DNA of 64,000 nucleotides from Lachnospiraceae bacterium Marseille-Q4251 (GCA_018223435.1 JAGTTO010000001.1:3472001-3536000), one strand, 5' to 3'. Shown: positions 7,760 to 16,121, counted from the stretch's first letter. The notes: generated by a model from the sequence alone, not told the origin. Made by a program: numbers and translations.

Positions 7760-8623
7760 ATGTCGAAAAAAGCAACGGAATTTCAAAGAAAAGCAATGAG
7801 CCGGATGTATCGGGGCAAGGAGATCTTTAAGCCTTTGAACACCGGCTGGATCGATGAAAATGTCGCTTGTGTGCGAGAGTGGGTGGCAAATATCTTCTTC
7901 TACCGCAAGGGCGATACCACCATTATGATTGATGCCGGATACAACTATGACCGTCTGGCGGAGAAAATGAGCTGGCTCGGTATCGACCCGCATTCCATCC
8001 GGCACATCCTCATCACGCATCAGGACACTGACCATGTGGGTGCAGTGGAGGCCGACAGTCCGGGACTATTCCGGGACGCAAAGCTCTACATCGGCGAGGT
8101 TGAGAACCGCTATCTGACCGGCGAAGTGCGCCGCAAGGTGATCTATCGCCTGTACAAGCTGCCGCAGGTCACGATCCACAACGAAAAGGTACTGTTGCAT
8201 GACGGCGAGGTTTTCGATATTGGCGGCATCAAAATCGAATGCTTCCTTGTCCCCGGTCATACCTGGGGGCACATGGTATATCTCATTGACGATAAGTATC
8301 TGTTCACCGGCGACACGCTGTGGTTTGGTGCGGACGGCGGATACAGCTTTATTTCCTCTCTGGCAGAGGATAATAAGCTGGCTGTGCAGTCACTGGCGGA
8401 GCTGGAACGGAAACTGCGCCCCCGTGGTCTGCATCCGTATTTCATCACCGGTCACACGGGATGGACGGACAATTTGGAATTTGCTTTTGCCCATAAGGAC
8501 AAGCTCTGTTCGCCATTCAAGAAACGGGTACACGACCCGTCGGCACCCTATGATGCCTACGACGAATCGGACGACACCGAAGAAAATGCAAAGAGCGGTT
8601 TTCTGAAAGGCGTGGGAAGATGA
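7760..8623 (+). CDS. MBL-fold metallo-hydrolase
   Basis: A 287-residue protein with the metal site of metallo-beta-lactamase-fold hydrolases: HQDTDHVG (HxxxDH, residues about 91-98), GHTWGHMVY (third His), FTGDTLWF (bridging Asp) and ITGHTGW (last His). It therefore probably binds two zinc or iron ions and hydrolyses an ester, thioester or lactone-type bond. The C-terminal 40 residues are acidic and rich in Asp and Glu. It sits 9 bases after a methyltransferase, and its stop overlaps the next start as ATGA, so it belongs to the operon. Substrate unknown. Confidence 0.86.
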   Translation: MSKKATEFQRKAMSRMYRGKEIFKPLNTGWIDENVACVREWVANIFFYRKGDTTIMIDAGYNYDRLAEKMSWLGIDPHSIRHILITHQDTDHVGAVEADSPGLFRDAKLYIGEVENRYLTGEVRRKVIYRLYKLPQVTIHNEKVLLHDGEVFDIGGIKIECFLVPGHTWGHMVYLIDDKYLFTGDTLWFGADGGYSFISSLAEDNKLAVQSLAELERKLRPRGLHPYFITGHTGWTDNLEFAFAHKDKLCSPFKKRVHDPSAPYDAYDESDDTEENAKSGFLKGVGR

Positions 8624-9321
8624 AGGACAGCGAATTACAAATTGACCGCAGCTGCCATGTGCTGTATTCCAAGCCCTGCAAAAAGGAAATACTGGTGAAA
8701 ATCGCCCTGCACTATCCGGAAGCGGAGCGGGAGACAGTATGGGAAAAGGTGCAGCGGCAGTACGCGGTCTTTCTCTCCGACTGGCGCACCGATTTGGGCG
8801 GCAAAAAGAACTTCCACAACGGCGTAGGCGGCACCTACGACTGCATCGCCATCATGAGCTATTATGTGGTCTGCAAAGCAATTACTTCGTTCCGTGAAAT
8901 TGAAGAGATGGAGGAAAATCTGATCCTGCCGACCTTCCGCAAGCTGAAATTCGTGGACTGCAACAAGCCGTTCTGGAGGAAGCTGATGTACAGGGCGTTT
9001 GTTCGTGCGAAAAGCGGCTGCGACAAATGGCACGATTACGAGATGTCGGTTGCGCCTTACGAAAACGGCAAGCCTATTTATTATGAGTTTACGTCGTGTC
9101 CGGCGGCGGAGTTCGCCATCCGGCACGGTCTTACGGACATCATGCCCGCCCTGTGCAATGTGGACTATGCGTCCATGGAACTGCTCCATGCCAAGCTGGT
9201 GCGGACGAGCACCTGCGTGGACGGCTGCCGATGCGACTACACCATCTGCGGCGATAAAGACCCGTACTTGAAGGGACATCCCGAATACCGGGATGAGGCG
9301 GGCTTCAGGAGGAATCGGTAA
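8620..9321 (+). CDS. L-2-amino-thiazoline-4-carboxylate (ATC) hydrolase-like protein
   Basis: A 233-residue cytoplasmic protein whose C-terminal half has the pattern of the ATC_hydrolase family: YEFTSCPAAEFAIRHGL, ALCNVDYASMELLHAKLVR, then a Cys-rich end CVDGCRCDYTICGD. Members open the thiazoline ring in bacterial cysteine synthesis, but most are uncharacterised and may act on other ring compounds. Start ATG 8620 overlaps the preceding stop by four bases. A truncated second copy of the same family lies at the end of this operon (12371-12487). Confidence 0.75.
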   Translation: MKDSELQIDRSCHVLYSKPCKKEILVKIALHYPEAERETVWEKVQRQYAVFLSDWRTDLGGKKNFHNGVGGTYDCIAIMSYYVVCKAITSFREIEEMEENLILPTFRKLKFVDCNKPFWRKLMYRAFVRAKSGCDKWHDYEMSVAPYENGKPIYYEFTSCPAAEFAIRHGLTDIMPALCNVDYASMELLHAKLVRTSTCVDGCRCDYTICGDKDPYLKGHPEYRDEAGFRRNR

Positions 9322-9815
9322 TGCTTTTACAGGTGATTTTGGAAGGCATCGGGCTGGGCGTTCTGCTCATTTTGGTTTGCGCCATCGGTATCCGCAAGGG
9401 CGCGGTGGGCATGGTGCATCTTTACAGCCAGGAGGTGCAGGAGCGGTGCGTAACGCTGGGACTTACAACACACGCGAAAATCAAGCGAAATGCTTTGATT
9501 TTCAAAGCTGTCTGCGTCCCCGGATACATCGCCTATGTGCTGGTCTGCGTCTATGCGCTCAACGGCGCAAAGGGCTTCGTTCAGGGATTCTGGCAGCTGC
9601 TGGTCATACTGTCCGTTATGAATCTCATAGACCGATTTTGGGTTGACGGCTATTGGGTAGGACATACGAACGCATGGGAAATTCCGGGAACGGAAGACCT
9701 GAAACCCTACATTACAGCCAAGGATAAGGGTAAAAAGTGGCTGTTCGGCACAATTGGTATGGCGGTCATTTCGGCAGCACTGGCGGCGATTATGATGCTT
9801 TTTATGAAAATATGA
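9321..9815 (+). CDS. Small integral membrane protein of unknown function
   Basis: 164 residues with four hydrophobic segments: about 5-24 (ILEGIGLGVLLILVCAIGI), 53-74 (AVCVPGYIAYVLVCVYAL), 82-100 (FWQLLVILSVMNLI) and 140-162 near the C-terminus. A conserved-looking loop, DRFWVDGYWVGHTNAWEIPG, sits between the last two. I do not recognise the family. Its ATG overlaps the previous TAA by one base, so it is translated with the operon and may place the pathway at the membrane. Confidence 0.75.
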   Translation: MLLQVILEGIGLGVLLILVCAIGIRKGAVGMVHLYSQEVQERCVTLGLTTHAKIKRNALIFKAVCVPGYIAYVLVCVYALNGAKGFVQGFWQLLVILSVMNLIDRFWVDGYWVGHTNAWEIPGTEDLKPYITAKDKGKKWLFGTIGMAVISAALAAIMMLFMKI

Positions 9816-9825
9816 GGTGATAGAA

Positions 9826-10599
9826 ATGCTGTTTCAAACATATGGCGACAGGAGGAATCCTGCCGTGCTGTTCTTTCATGCAATGGGTGTGACAGGAGCG
9901 AGCAGCGAACCGATTGCGAGGTATTTGCAGGATCGATATTTCTGCATCTTGCCCACATCCACCGTTTACTGCGAGGGGCAGAAATATGTCAGCAAGCTGG
10001 ACGAAATACGGCAGGTGGAGGACTTTCTGCATCGACAGGGCGTGGAGCGGCTGGCGATGGTGGGCGCTTCTTCCATCGGTGCAGACCTTGCCATGGCGTT
10101 TCTGACGCAGACGAAGCTGCCCGTGGAGCACGCTTTCTTTGACGGCGGGCAGTTCGCCCAAATCGGAAAGGGCACGCGCCGTATCATGACGCCGTTTCTG
10201 TATTTTGCCATCAAGAGCCTATATTGGTCGAAGGGCGGTACGCTGAAAAAGATACTGTGGTGTGACGACGATTCCATAAAGTCGTATTTTATAGACGCAG
10301 GGAAAAATCTGACCTATACAAATTTGCGGCGGCAGATTTCGGACAGTCTGGAGGATAAACCCTTTCCGCCGCTTTCAAAAGAATTGCAAAAACATACCTA
10401 TTTCGAGTTTGGCAGTATAGAAGATCATTTCAAATACCGTCAAGCAGTGATGGAAGCCTACCCCTGCGGCCATTATCCCGTGTTTGAGGGATATAATCAC
10501 ATGCAATATCAGATTCGCGATCCAAAGGGGTTCGCCGAAATGCTGGCACACATCGTCGAGCGTGACTGTATGCCGGAACTGCCATTTATCAGAAAGTGA
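9826..10599 (+). CDS. Alpha/beta hydrolase fold protein
   Basis: A 257-residue protein. I chose ATG 9826 because GAGGTGA sits 6 bases upstream; GTG 9817 would place the ribosome site inside the gene. Fold features are VLFFHAMGVTGASSEP (oxyanion-hole region), MVGASSIGADLA (nucleophile elbow, Ser in GxSxG-like GASSIG), and GHYPVFEGYNHMQ, where the last His is a candidate catalytic residue. It should be a serine hydrolase or esterase-like enzyme on a small molecule. It follows the membrane protein by 10 bases. Confidence 0.75.
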   Translation: MLFQTYGDRRNPAVLFFHAMGVTGASSEPIARYLQDRYFCILPTSTVYCEGQKYVSKLDEIRQVEDFLHRQGVERLAMVGASSIGADLAMAFLTQTKLPVEHAFFDGGQFAQIGKGTRRIMTPFLYFAIKSLYWSKGGTLKKILWCDDDSIKSYFIDAGKNLTYTNLRRQISDSLEDKPFPPLSKELQKHTYFEFGSIEDHFKYRQAVMEAYPCGHYPVFEGYNHMQYQIRDPKGFAEMLAHIVERDCMPELPFIRK

Positions 10600-10608
10600 G
10601 TGATACCC

Positions 10609-11451
10609 ATGAAATACAAAATCGAGAAAAACACCGTGCAGGAGACGTTGATCCTCCCGCTGTATTCACGGAAGCTGTGTACGGAGTTGTATCCGAACCT
10701 TTACCGGGACGAAACAGCGGTTCGCCTGATCGACCAGATCGACTACGACTTTTCAGAGGCAGAGAAAAATTCCCGCAGCCTGATGCAGCGTTTCGGTGCG
10801 CTGGAGGTCGCCATGCGGCAGAATGACCTTGCCTTTGAAGTGCAGGCGTACCTGAAAAACCACCCCTGCGCGGCAGTGGTCAATCTGGGCTGCGGGCTGG
10901 ATAACACCGGCAAAGCCTGCGACAACGGCAGATGCAAAATTTACAATCTGGACTTCCCGGATGTGATCGCCTTGCGGCAGCAGCTTCTGCCCGCCGGGGA
11001 GCGGGAGCAAAACATCCCCTGCGACCTGAAAGACCCCGCATGGTTTGACAAGATCGATGCCACCGGCGGGGCGGTGTTCTTTGCCTCCGGGGTGTTCTAT
11101 TACTTCCTGACGGAGCAGGTTCGGGAACTGGTGCAGGGGATGGCGGACGCTTTCCACGGCGGAGTGCTGGTCTTTGATGCTGCCAACCGTACGGCGGTGA
11201 AGATGATCGCCAAAACGTGGCTCAGAACGGCAAAAATCAAGGATGTAGGGGCATATTTCGCGGTTTCGGATGCGAAAAGCGAGCTTTCCCCATGGGACAG
11301 CCGTTTGCAAGTATCCAGCAGGGGCTATATGATGGGCTACAACGACCTGAAAGACCCTTCCGTCAGCGGCTTTTTCCGATTTCTCGCCAAGGTCGGGGAC
11401 AACGGGATGAAAATGCAGATCGTGAAGATCGGATTTGGAGGCAAGCTATGA
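10609..11451 (+). CDS. LCM/TcmP-type class I SAM methyltransferase
   Basis: A 280-residue protein beginning at ATG 10609. It has the leucine-carboxyl-methyltransferase-like layout: LYSRKLCTELYPNLYRDETA near the start, AVVNLGCGLDNTG (SAM motif I, residues about 88-100), IYNLDFPDVIALRQQ (acidic loop), then AVFFASGVFYYFLTEQ. Relatives O-methylate carboxylates or polyketide-like products. This is the third methyltransferase in the operon and of a different subfamily from the first two. Its TGA overlaps the next ATG. Confidence 0.85.
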   Translation: MKYKIEKNTVQETLILPLYSRKLCTELYPNLYRDETAVRLIDQIDYDFSEAEKNSRSLMQRFGALEVAMRQNDLAFEVQAYLKNHPCAAVVNLGCGLDNTGKACDNGRCKIYNLDFPDVIALRQQLLPAGEREQNIPCDLKDPAWFDKIDATGGAVFFASGVFYYFLTEQVRELVQGMADAFHGGVLVFDAANRTAVKMIAKTWLRTAKIKDVGAYFAVSDAKSELSPWDSRLQVSSRGYMMGYNDLKDPSVSGFFRFLAKVGDNGMKMQIVKIGFGGKL

Positions 11452-12374
11452 AAATTCTGGTATATGGTGCAGGCGTTCTGGGATGCAATCTGGCAAGAAA
11501 TCTGCTGCGCACCGGAAAGGATGTCACTCTGCTTGCGCGGGGAAACTGGGCTGCGGAGATCAAGCAGAACGGCCTGCGGATCAAGGACAAATTTTCGCTC
11601 CGCACCTCGGTCAGCCGCATTCCGGTGGTGACTGAACTTGCACCGGATGCAATGTACGATGTGATCTTTATGGTCCTGCGCTATACACAACTGGATTCCG
11701 TTCTGGACACGCTGCGGGCGAACCGGACGAAGAACATCGTTTTTGTGGGGAACAATGTGCAGGCGAGGGCGCTGGCGGCGGCGCTGCCGGGGAAGAACGT
11801 CCTGTTTGCCTTTGCGCTTTCTGCGGGGCATCGGGAGGTTGACCGGGTGGTCTCCATCGACCTGAAAAAGATCACCATCGGACAGCTGCCGGGTGCAATC
11901 TCCAATAAACAGCTGATCAGGCGCATCTTCCACGGCACAAAATATAAGGTTGTTTACGAGCTGAACATGGAGGACTATCTGCTCTGCCATGCCGCGTTTG
12001 TGATGCCTGCGGCCTTCGCCTGCTATAAGACAGACGGCGACCTGAAAAAGCTCCGGGGAGATACCGCGTACCTGAACCGTGTGCTGGATGCCAACATCGA
12101 GGGATACCGCGCCATCCGAGATGCCGGGCACACCATTCTGCCCAAGGAGGATGCAGACTTTGAAGGGGAGAAATACCGCAAGACCTGCCTGCGCTTTTTC
12201 AAGCTGATGTGTGCCACTTCGCTGGGCAAGCTCTGCGCCTCCGACCATGCCATGAACGCCATCGACGAAATGAGTGCGCTGAACCGGGATCTTAAGAAAT
12301 TTTTCGATGAACATGGCGCAGCCTACCCGGTGTGGCAGGCACTGGAAGCGGAAGCCGGGAGGTATCTGCAATGA
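11448..12374 (+). CDS. Ketopantoate reductase (ApbA/PanE)-like oxidoreductase
   Basis: 308 residues starting at ATG 11448, overlapping the previous stop by four bases. The N-terminus has the Rossmann pattern ILVYGAGVLGCNLARNLL (GxGxxG) and a TLLARGNWA step that fits NADP(H). The C-terminal domain is helical. It matches PanE overall, but operon context (methyltransferases, hydrolases) argues for a secondary 2-keto or aldehyde substrate instead of pantothenate synthesis. A catalytic Lys in the middle (AAFVMPAAFACYK region) is plausible but not certain. Confidence 0.8.
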   Translation: MKILVYGAGVLGCNLARNLLRTGKDVTLLARGNWAAEIKQNGLRIKDKFSLRTSVSRIPVVTELAPDAMYDVIFMVLRYTQLDSVLDTLRANRTKNIVFVGNNVQARALAAALPGKNVLFAFALSAGHREVDRVVSIDLKKITIGQLPGAISNKQLIRRIFHGTKYKVVYELNMEDYLLCHAAFVMPAAFACYKTDGDLKKLRGDTAYLNRVLDANIEGYRAIRDAGHTILPKEDADFEGEKYRKTCLRFFKLMCATSLGKLCASDHAMNAIDEMSALNRDLKKFFDEHGAAYPVWQALEAEAGRYLQ

Positions 12375-12487
12375 AATACGCTGGAATGCCCTTTGGAATG
12401 TAGGCACTGTTTGCCGGTTCCTTTCAAAAGCAGCTGACCGCGGTGCTGGGCTATGATGCAGACACTGCAAAAGCCATACAAAGATTC
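12371..12487 (+). pseudogene. ATC-hydrolase-like N-terminal remnant with a stop
   Basis: ATG 12371 overlaps the preceding stop (ATGA). It reads MKYAGMPFGM, then TAG, then ALFAGSFQKQLTAVLGYDAD and TAKAIQR before homology ends. This is the start of an ATC_hydrolase-family protein; the TAG most likely replaces TGG (Trp). The rest of the gene is deleted up to the terminator at 12594. The coupling shows the operon once had a ninth gene. Confidence 0.65.
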
Positions 12488-12593
12488 AAAACTGCGTGTG
12501 GGATGTCCGGCGATTTATCTTGCTCACTAACTTGGTCACTGACTAAGTTTTTCTAACTACCAGTTTACAGAAAACAGAATAGAATCGTCTTCG

Positions 12594-12628
12594 ATGCCTC
12601 GTTGGGAAACCAACGGGGTATTTTTTTT
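12594..12628 (+). terminator. Terminator of the methyltransferase operon
   Basis: GCCTCGTTGG-GAAA-CCAACGGGGT hairpin followed by eight T. It can also serve the convergent merR gene from the other side. Confidence 0.85.
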
Positions 12629-12662
12629 GCGCTAAATCCGACGATACATAGCACGGGAAAGG

Positions 12663-13100
12663 TTAGCTATGCGCGTTTTCATATGCTTTTTGGATTCCCT
12701 TCGGTAAGTGGTCGGGAATCAGTGACTTTAGTCTGTCCTCACTGCCGTCTTTGATTGCCTGCTCATAGTACCAGCATTTGAATTTCAGCATATCCAGCGT
12801 CCGGTTCATCTGCTCAAGCTCTGCTTCCATGTGCACCCGTTGCGCCTCAAACATTGCCTTTCGCTGCGGGTAGGTGGCCGGTCCTTCTACGCACCAATCC
12901 ATGAACTGCCGAATGTCCTTGATCTCCATGCCAGCCTTTTTCAGACATTCAATGACCCGGAGCGCTTCAATCTCCGCCTCACTAAACTTGCGGATGCCGG
13001 ATACCCGTTCCATGTTCGGAAAAAGTCCCTGTTTATCATAATAGCGCAGCGTAGAGATGGGCAATCCGAACATCTCTGCCACCTGTCCAATTGAATACAT
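12663..13100 (-). CDS. MerR family transcriptional regulator
   Basis: 145 residues. The N-terminal winged helix is MYSIGQVAEMFGLPISTLRY followed by YDKQGLFPNMERVSGIRKFS, the hallmark of MerR proteins. A long coiled helix (residues about 80-120) follows, with a C-terminal part lacking the Cys cluster of metal sensors, so it is more likely a sensor of an organic molecule. It is convergent with the eight-gene operon and divergent from a promoter with a MerR-type dyad at 13134-13164. Similar half-sites before the operon make it the likely operon regulator. Confidence 0.88.
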   Translation of the reverse strand: MYSIGQVAEMFGLPISTLRYYDKQGLFPNMERVSGIRKFSEAEIEALRVIECLKKAGMEIKDIRQFMDWCVEGPATYPQRKAMFEAQRVHMEAELEQMNRTLDMLKFKCWYYEQAIKDGSEDRLKSLIPDHLPKGIQKAYENAHS

Positions 13101-13133
13101 AAATTTCCCTCCAAAAAAATTTCAAAAAACATC

Positions 13134-13164
13134 TTGACCTAAAGTTAGGTTCAGGTATTACTAT
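13134..13164 (+). promoter_or_regulatory. MerR-type promoter with dyad operator
   Basis: TTGACC (13134-13139) and TACTAT (13159-13164) are 19 bases apart, the long spacing typical of MerR-controlled promoters. The spacer holds the perfect dyad ACCTAA-AG-TTAGGT (13137-13150). It points right, into a truncated gene, so its original target has been lost. Confidence 0.72.
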
Positions 13165-13579
13165 GAGAATAACACAGAGAATATCAAATTTGCAAGAAGC
13201 CGTATCCGACAGCGACATTATCATCACAATCACGCCTTCCCATACCCCGCTGATTCAAAAAGAATGGGTCAAACCCGGCACACATTTTTCCTGCATTGGT
13301 GCTGATATGGCGGGCAAAGAAGAAATTGATTCCCAAATTTTTGAGGATGCCATTGTTTTTGTGGACGACCTCGAACACTGCAGGAACGCCGGAGAAATTG
13401 AGATTCCCTTGAAGCAGGGCACATTGTCTGAAGATCGAATCTGTGGAGAACTTGGTGATCTCATTCTTGGAAAGGCTGCGGGTCGTAAAAGCGATACCGA
13501 CATCACGGTGTTTGATTCTACTGGCATGGCACTTTTGGATCTTGCCGTGGCAGATTTCCTGCTCAAGAAAAATAGGTGA
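13163..13579 (+). pseudogene. Ornithine cyclodeaminase/mu-crystallin family, C-terminal half
   Basis: The frame carries LQEAVSDSDIIITITPSHTP, then KPGTHFSCIGADMAGKEEID, and STGMALLDLAVADFLL, the NAD-binding C-terminal half of ornithine cyclodeaminase/mu-crystallin proteins. The N-terminal half is absent: the sequence joins a MerR promoter at about 13165 instead. After the TGA at 13577-13579 another frame reads KIGEAKRIVF, similar to the expected tail, so a late frameshift is also likely. Another short open frame of unknown origin follows to about 13794. Probably dead. Confidence 0.72.
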
Positions 13580-13800
13580 AGCCAAGCGGATTGTTTTCAC
13601 AGTATTAAATCGCAAGGATGTAGTACATCGGACAAAGCTCAATCCGGAAAGCAGCATCGAAGTGCGTTTTTTCTGCCGGGGGCATGGAATATTGTATTGG
13701 TATTGTAACCACCACGGACTATTCCAAAAACGAATTTGAGAAGTTCCAACTGCGGGGTTCGGACAACCTTTTTGATGACTTTTTGCTGTACTGAGATCCA

Positions 13801-13829
13801 TTGACATTTGCGCACACCCATGCTATAAT
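13801..13829 (+). promoter_or_regulatory. Consensus sigma-A promoter
   Basis: TTGACA (13801-13806), a 17-base spacer and TATAAT (13824-13829): a perfect consensus. It drives the structured leader and MATE region downstream. Confidence 0.88.
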
Positions 13830-13835
13830 GTTCGA

Positions 13836-13921
13836 GTGTTCACTCGGAGGGTGAGTTGTTCGTGGAAACAACAGCCGGATAAGGCGCAGATTGAGATGTC
13901 TGTCCCTTGTTCGGCTTTTTT
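13836..13921 (+). ncRNA. Structured leader ending in an intrinsic terminator
   Basis: Directly after a perfect promoter come three hairpins: CGAGTGTTCACTCG (about 13833-13846), GTTGTT-CGTGGA-AACAAC (about 13856-13873) and AGCCGGATAAGG/CCCTTGTTCGGCT (13873-13916) followed by six T. No gene lies between the promoter and this terminator, so it acts either as a short RNA or as an attenuator for the MATE gene at 14141. It does not match a riboswitch class I can name. Confidence 0.6.
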
Positions 13922-13938
13922 GCGTTCAGAGGCGGATT

Positions 13939-14134
13939 TTAGTGGATTGTCTTCACGAAAATATCAAACAAATTTATTTCGGGTATCTTGCTGCGGCCTT
14001 TGACAGTACACGGATCTCATCTGTTTACTCGATTGTAGATATGGCGATGATGGGGCAGTATCCGGGACCGGATGGTACAGCTACTCTTACTGTGGCTGCG
14101 CTTTGGGGTAAAAAGCAGGAAGTTGTGGGGGAAT
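13939..14134 (+). pseudogene. MATE transporter N-terminal remnant
   Basis: The frame encodes LHENIKQIYFGYLAAAFDST, then SSVYSIVDMAMMGQYPGPDG and TATLTVAA, which is the start of a MATE protein of the type beginning with a cytoplasmic helix and a QGPDGTAALAV loop. It breaks off at about 14095 and joins WGKKQEVVGEYG without the following membrane helices. It is distinct from the intact MATE gene that starts at 14141. Confidence 0.65.
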
Positions 14135-14140
14135 ATGGTT

Positions 14141-15484
14141 ATGTCAAAAGATGAGTATTTGATTACCGATACGCCGCTGAAAGCGCTGACAGTTTTTGCA
14201 ATGCCGATGATTCTCGGCAGCTTTTTTCAGCAGGTATACAATATGGCTGATTCCATTATCGTCGGTCAGTTTGTGGGCTCCTCCGCACTGGCGGCGGTTG
14301 GTGCCTGTGCAGCCCTGACGAATGTTTTCATTTGTGTGGCACTGGGGGCCGGTGTTGGTGCAGGTGTGCTTGTGAGCCGCTATTTCGGTGCCAAAGAGTA
14401 TGGCAAAATGAAAACCATTGTTTCTACATCATTGATCAGCTTTTTGCTTCTGAGCATCATCCTTGGTGTCTTTGGATTTTGCTTTTCTCATGCGATGATG
14501 AGCGGATTACAGACCCCTGCCGATATTCTGGGGGAAGCGGTACTATATTTGCGGGTCTATTTTGTGGGTTTCCCGTTTTTGTTCATGTACAATATTCTTT
14601 CTACCATGTTCACATCCATCGGTGAATCAAAAATTCCGCTGGGGCTGCTGATCTTTTCATCGATCCTGAATATTGTGATGGATCTTTGGATGGTAGCCGG
14701 TCTGGGACTTGGCGTGTTCGGCGCGGCACTGGCAACCCTGATTGCCCAAGGAATTTCCGCTGTGTTCTCACTATTGATTTTCCTATATCGGATGCGGCGG
14801 TATAAGAGCGCCTTTGTCTGGTTTGACAGGCGGGAGCTGCGCTCGATGCTTCGAATTGCCGTGCCGTCAGTTCTCCAGCAGTCTACCGTGTCTATCGGTA
14901 TGATGATCGTACAGGCAGTGGTCAATCCCTTCGGCACACAGGCGCTGGCAGGATATGCGGCAACGATGCGGGTGGAGAATGTCTTTTCTCTGATTTTTGT
15001 GTCCATCGGCAATGCGGTTTCTCCATATGTTTCCCAGAACCTTGGCGCAAACAAAACGCAGCGTATCAAAAAAGGCTACCACGCAGCATTGGTGCTGGAT
15101 GTGTGCTTTGCAGCCATTGCCTTCCTTGTCATTGAAACGCTGCACACGCAGATTTCCTCGCTGTTCCTTGGAAAAGACGGAACAGCTCTGGCTTATCAGG
15201 TGTCTGGGGATTATATGAGGTGGCTCGGTTACTTCTTTATCTTTATGGGAATTAAAATGGCGACCGATGGAGTTCTTCGCGGACTTGGAATCATGCGCCC
15301 ATTCCTTATTGCCAACATGGTAAACCTTGCGATCCGCCTGTCCGTGGCTTTGATCTGTGCGCCGCGTTTTGGCATTGACTTTGTTTGGCTTGCTGTGCCT
15401 GCAGGCTGGCTTGCCAACTTTTTGGTTTCCTATGCGGCGCTCAGAAAATCCTGGCCAATGGATAAAGCGGCGAGCGCTCTCTAA
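14141..15484 (+). CDS. MATE family efflux transporter
   Basis: 447 residues with about twelve membrane helices. Start ATG 14141 (ATG 14135 is in frame and possible) behind GTGGGGGA. Family features are PLKALTVFAMPMILGSFFQQ, YNMADSIIVGQFVGSSALAA in helix 2, and a matching second-half repeat. It resembles the DinF/NorM-like branch common in Clostridia. It lies downstream of a consensus promoter, a structured leader and a MATE fragment, and is followed by a strong terminator, so it is transcribed alone. Confidence 0.93.
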   Translation: MSKDEYLITDTPLKALTVFAMPMILGSFFQQVYNMADSIIVGQFVGSSALAAVGACAALTNVFICVALGAGVGAGVLVSRYFGAKEYGKMKTIVSTSLISFLLLSIILGVFGFCFSHAMMSGLQTPADILGEAVLYLRVYFVGFPFLFMYNILSTMFTSIGESKIPLGLLIFSSILNIVMDLWMVAGLGLGVFGAALATLIAQGISAVFSLLIFLYRMRRYKSAFVWFDRRELRSMLRIAVPSVLQQSTVSIGMMIVQAVVNPFGTQALAGYAATMRVENVFSLIFVSIGNAVSPYVSQNLGANKTQRIKKGYHAALVLDVCFAAIAFLVIETLHTQISSLFLGKDGTALAYQVSGDYMRWLGYFFIFMGIKMATDGVLRGLGIMRPFLIANMVNLAIRLSVALICAPRFGIDFVWLAVPAGWLANFLVSYAALRKSWPMDKAASAL

Positions 15485-15516
15485 TACCCGGTTTATCAAA
15501 CCACAATAACCATTTT

Positions 15517-15547
15517 ACGGCGGGTCTCGGCCCGCCGTTTCTTTTTG
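15517..15547 (+). terminator. Terminator after the second intact MATE gene
   Basis: ACGGCGGG-TCTCGG-CCCGCCGT followed by TTCTTTTT. Confidence 0.9.
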
Positions 15548-15554
15548 CTTTATA

Positions 15555-15760
15555 TCAATCGCATTCTCCCGGTTTGGTGCGGATCAGTTTATACACTTTT
15601 CCTGTTTGGGGCTGCATATTTTCAAAAGCCCATGTCCGGCTGTAGCCGGCTTCAGGTATTCCGTTTGAGAGGCCGATAGATTGTGAATTTTCGTCTGAAT
15701 GTTCGTATTCTGCATGCGAGTTGCATAAATACTTCCAAAATGCTAAAATAGGAAAGCGCT
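15555..15760 (-). pseudogene. 5'-truncated unknown protein
   Basis: A minus-strand frame open from about 15760 to TGA at 15557-15555 encodes 68 residues, beginning KRFPILAFWKYLCNSHAEYE and ending GKVYKLIRTKPGECD. The composition (Gly-Pro turns, WAFENMQPQTG) looks like a real protein C-terminus, and it has no start codon, so it is a 5'-truncated gene. I do not recognise the family. Confidence 0.45.
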
Positions 15761-15805
15761 TTTAGATGTCTAAAATATCTCAGCCTGAATTTCTAACGCG
15801 ATTAG

Positions 15806-16000
15806 AAATCCGGTTCTCAAGCAATTCTTCCATCTGGTGTGTTTGTCGATCTGCAAGCATCACATGGCCACCAGAGCGGCTTCCTTGAGGGAACAACTCC
15901 AGTATATGCGCTTGAAGAAAAACATCTCAAGAAAATCTTGGAATGTGCACAGAAATTAGATATATTGGTCATATTATATGATATGGGTGTCAAAACATAA
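15806..16000 (+). pseudogene. Unknown gene remnant
   Basis: A frame open from a TAG at 15803 to TAA at 15998-16000 gives 64 residues (KSGSQAILPSGVFVDLQASH at the start, LDILVILYDMGVKT at the end) without a start codon. It looks like coding sequence cut off at its 5' end. Family not recognised. Confidence 0.35.
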
Positions 16001-16121
16001 TAATTATCGCCCATAGAAATCTATGTTCCTTGAAATGGAAGATTTTTTGATGAAAAAAACAAAGTGGCTTGGGACGAATTAAATACTTTATTCCTAAAAA
16101 CTCTGCAATTTTTGGGGCAGC

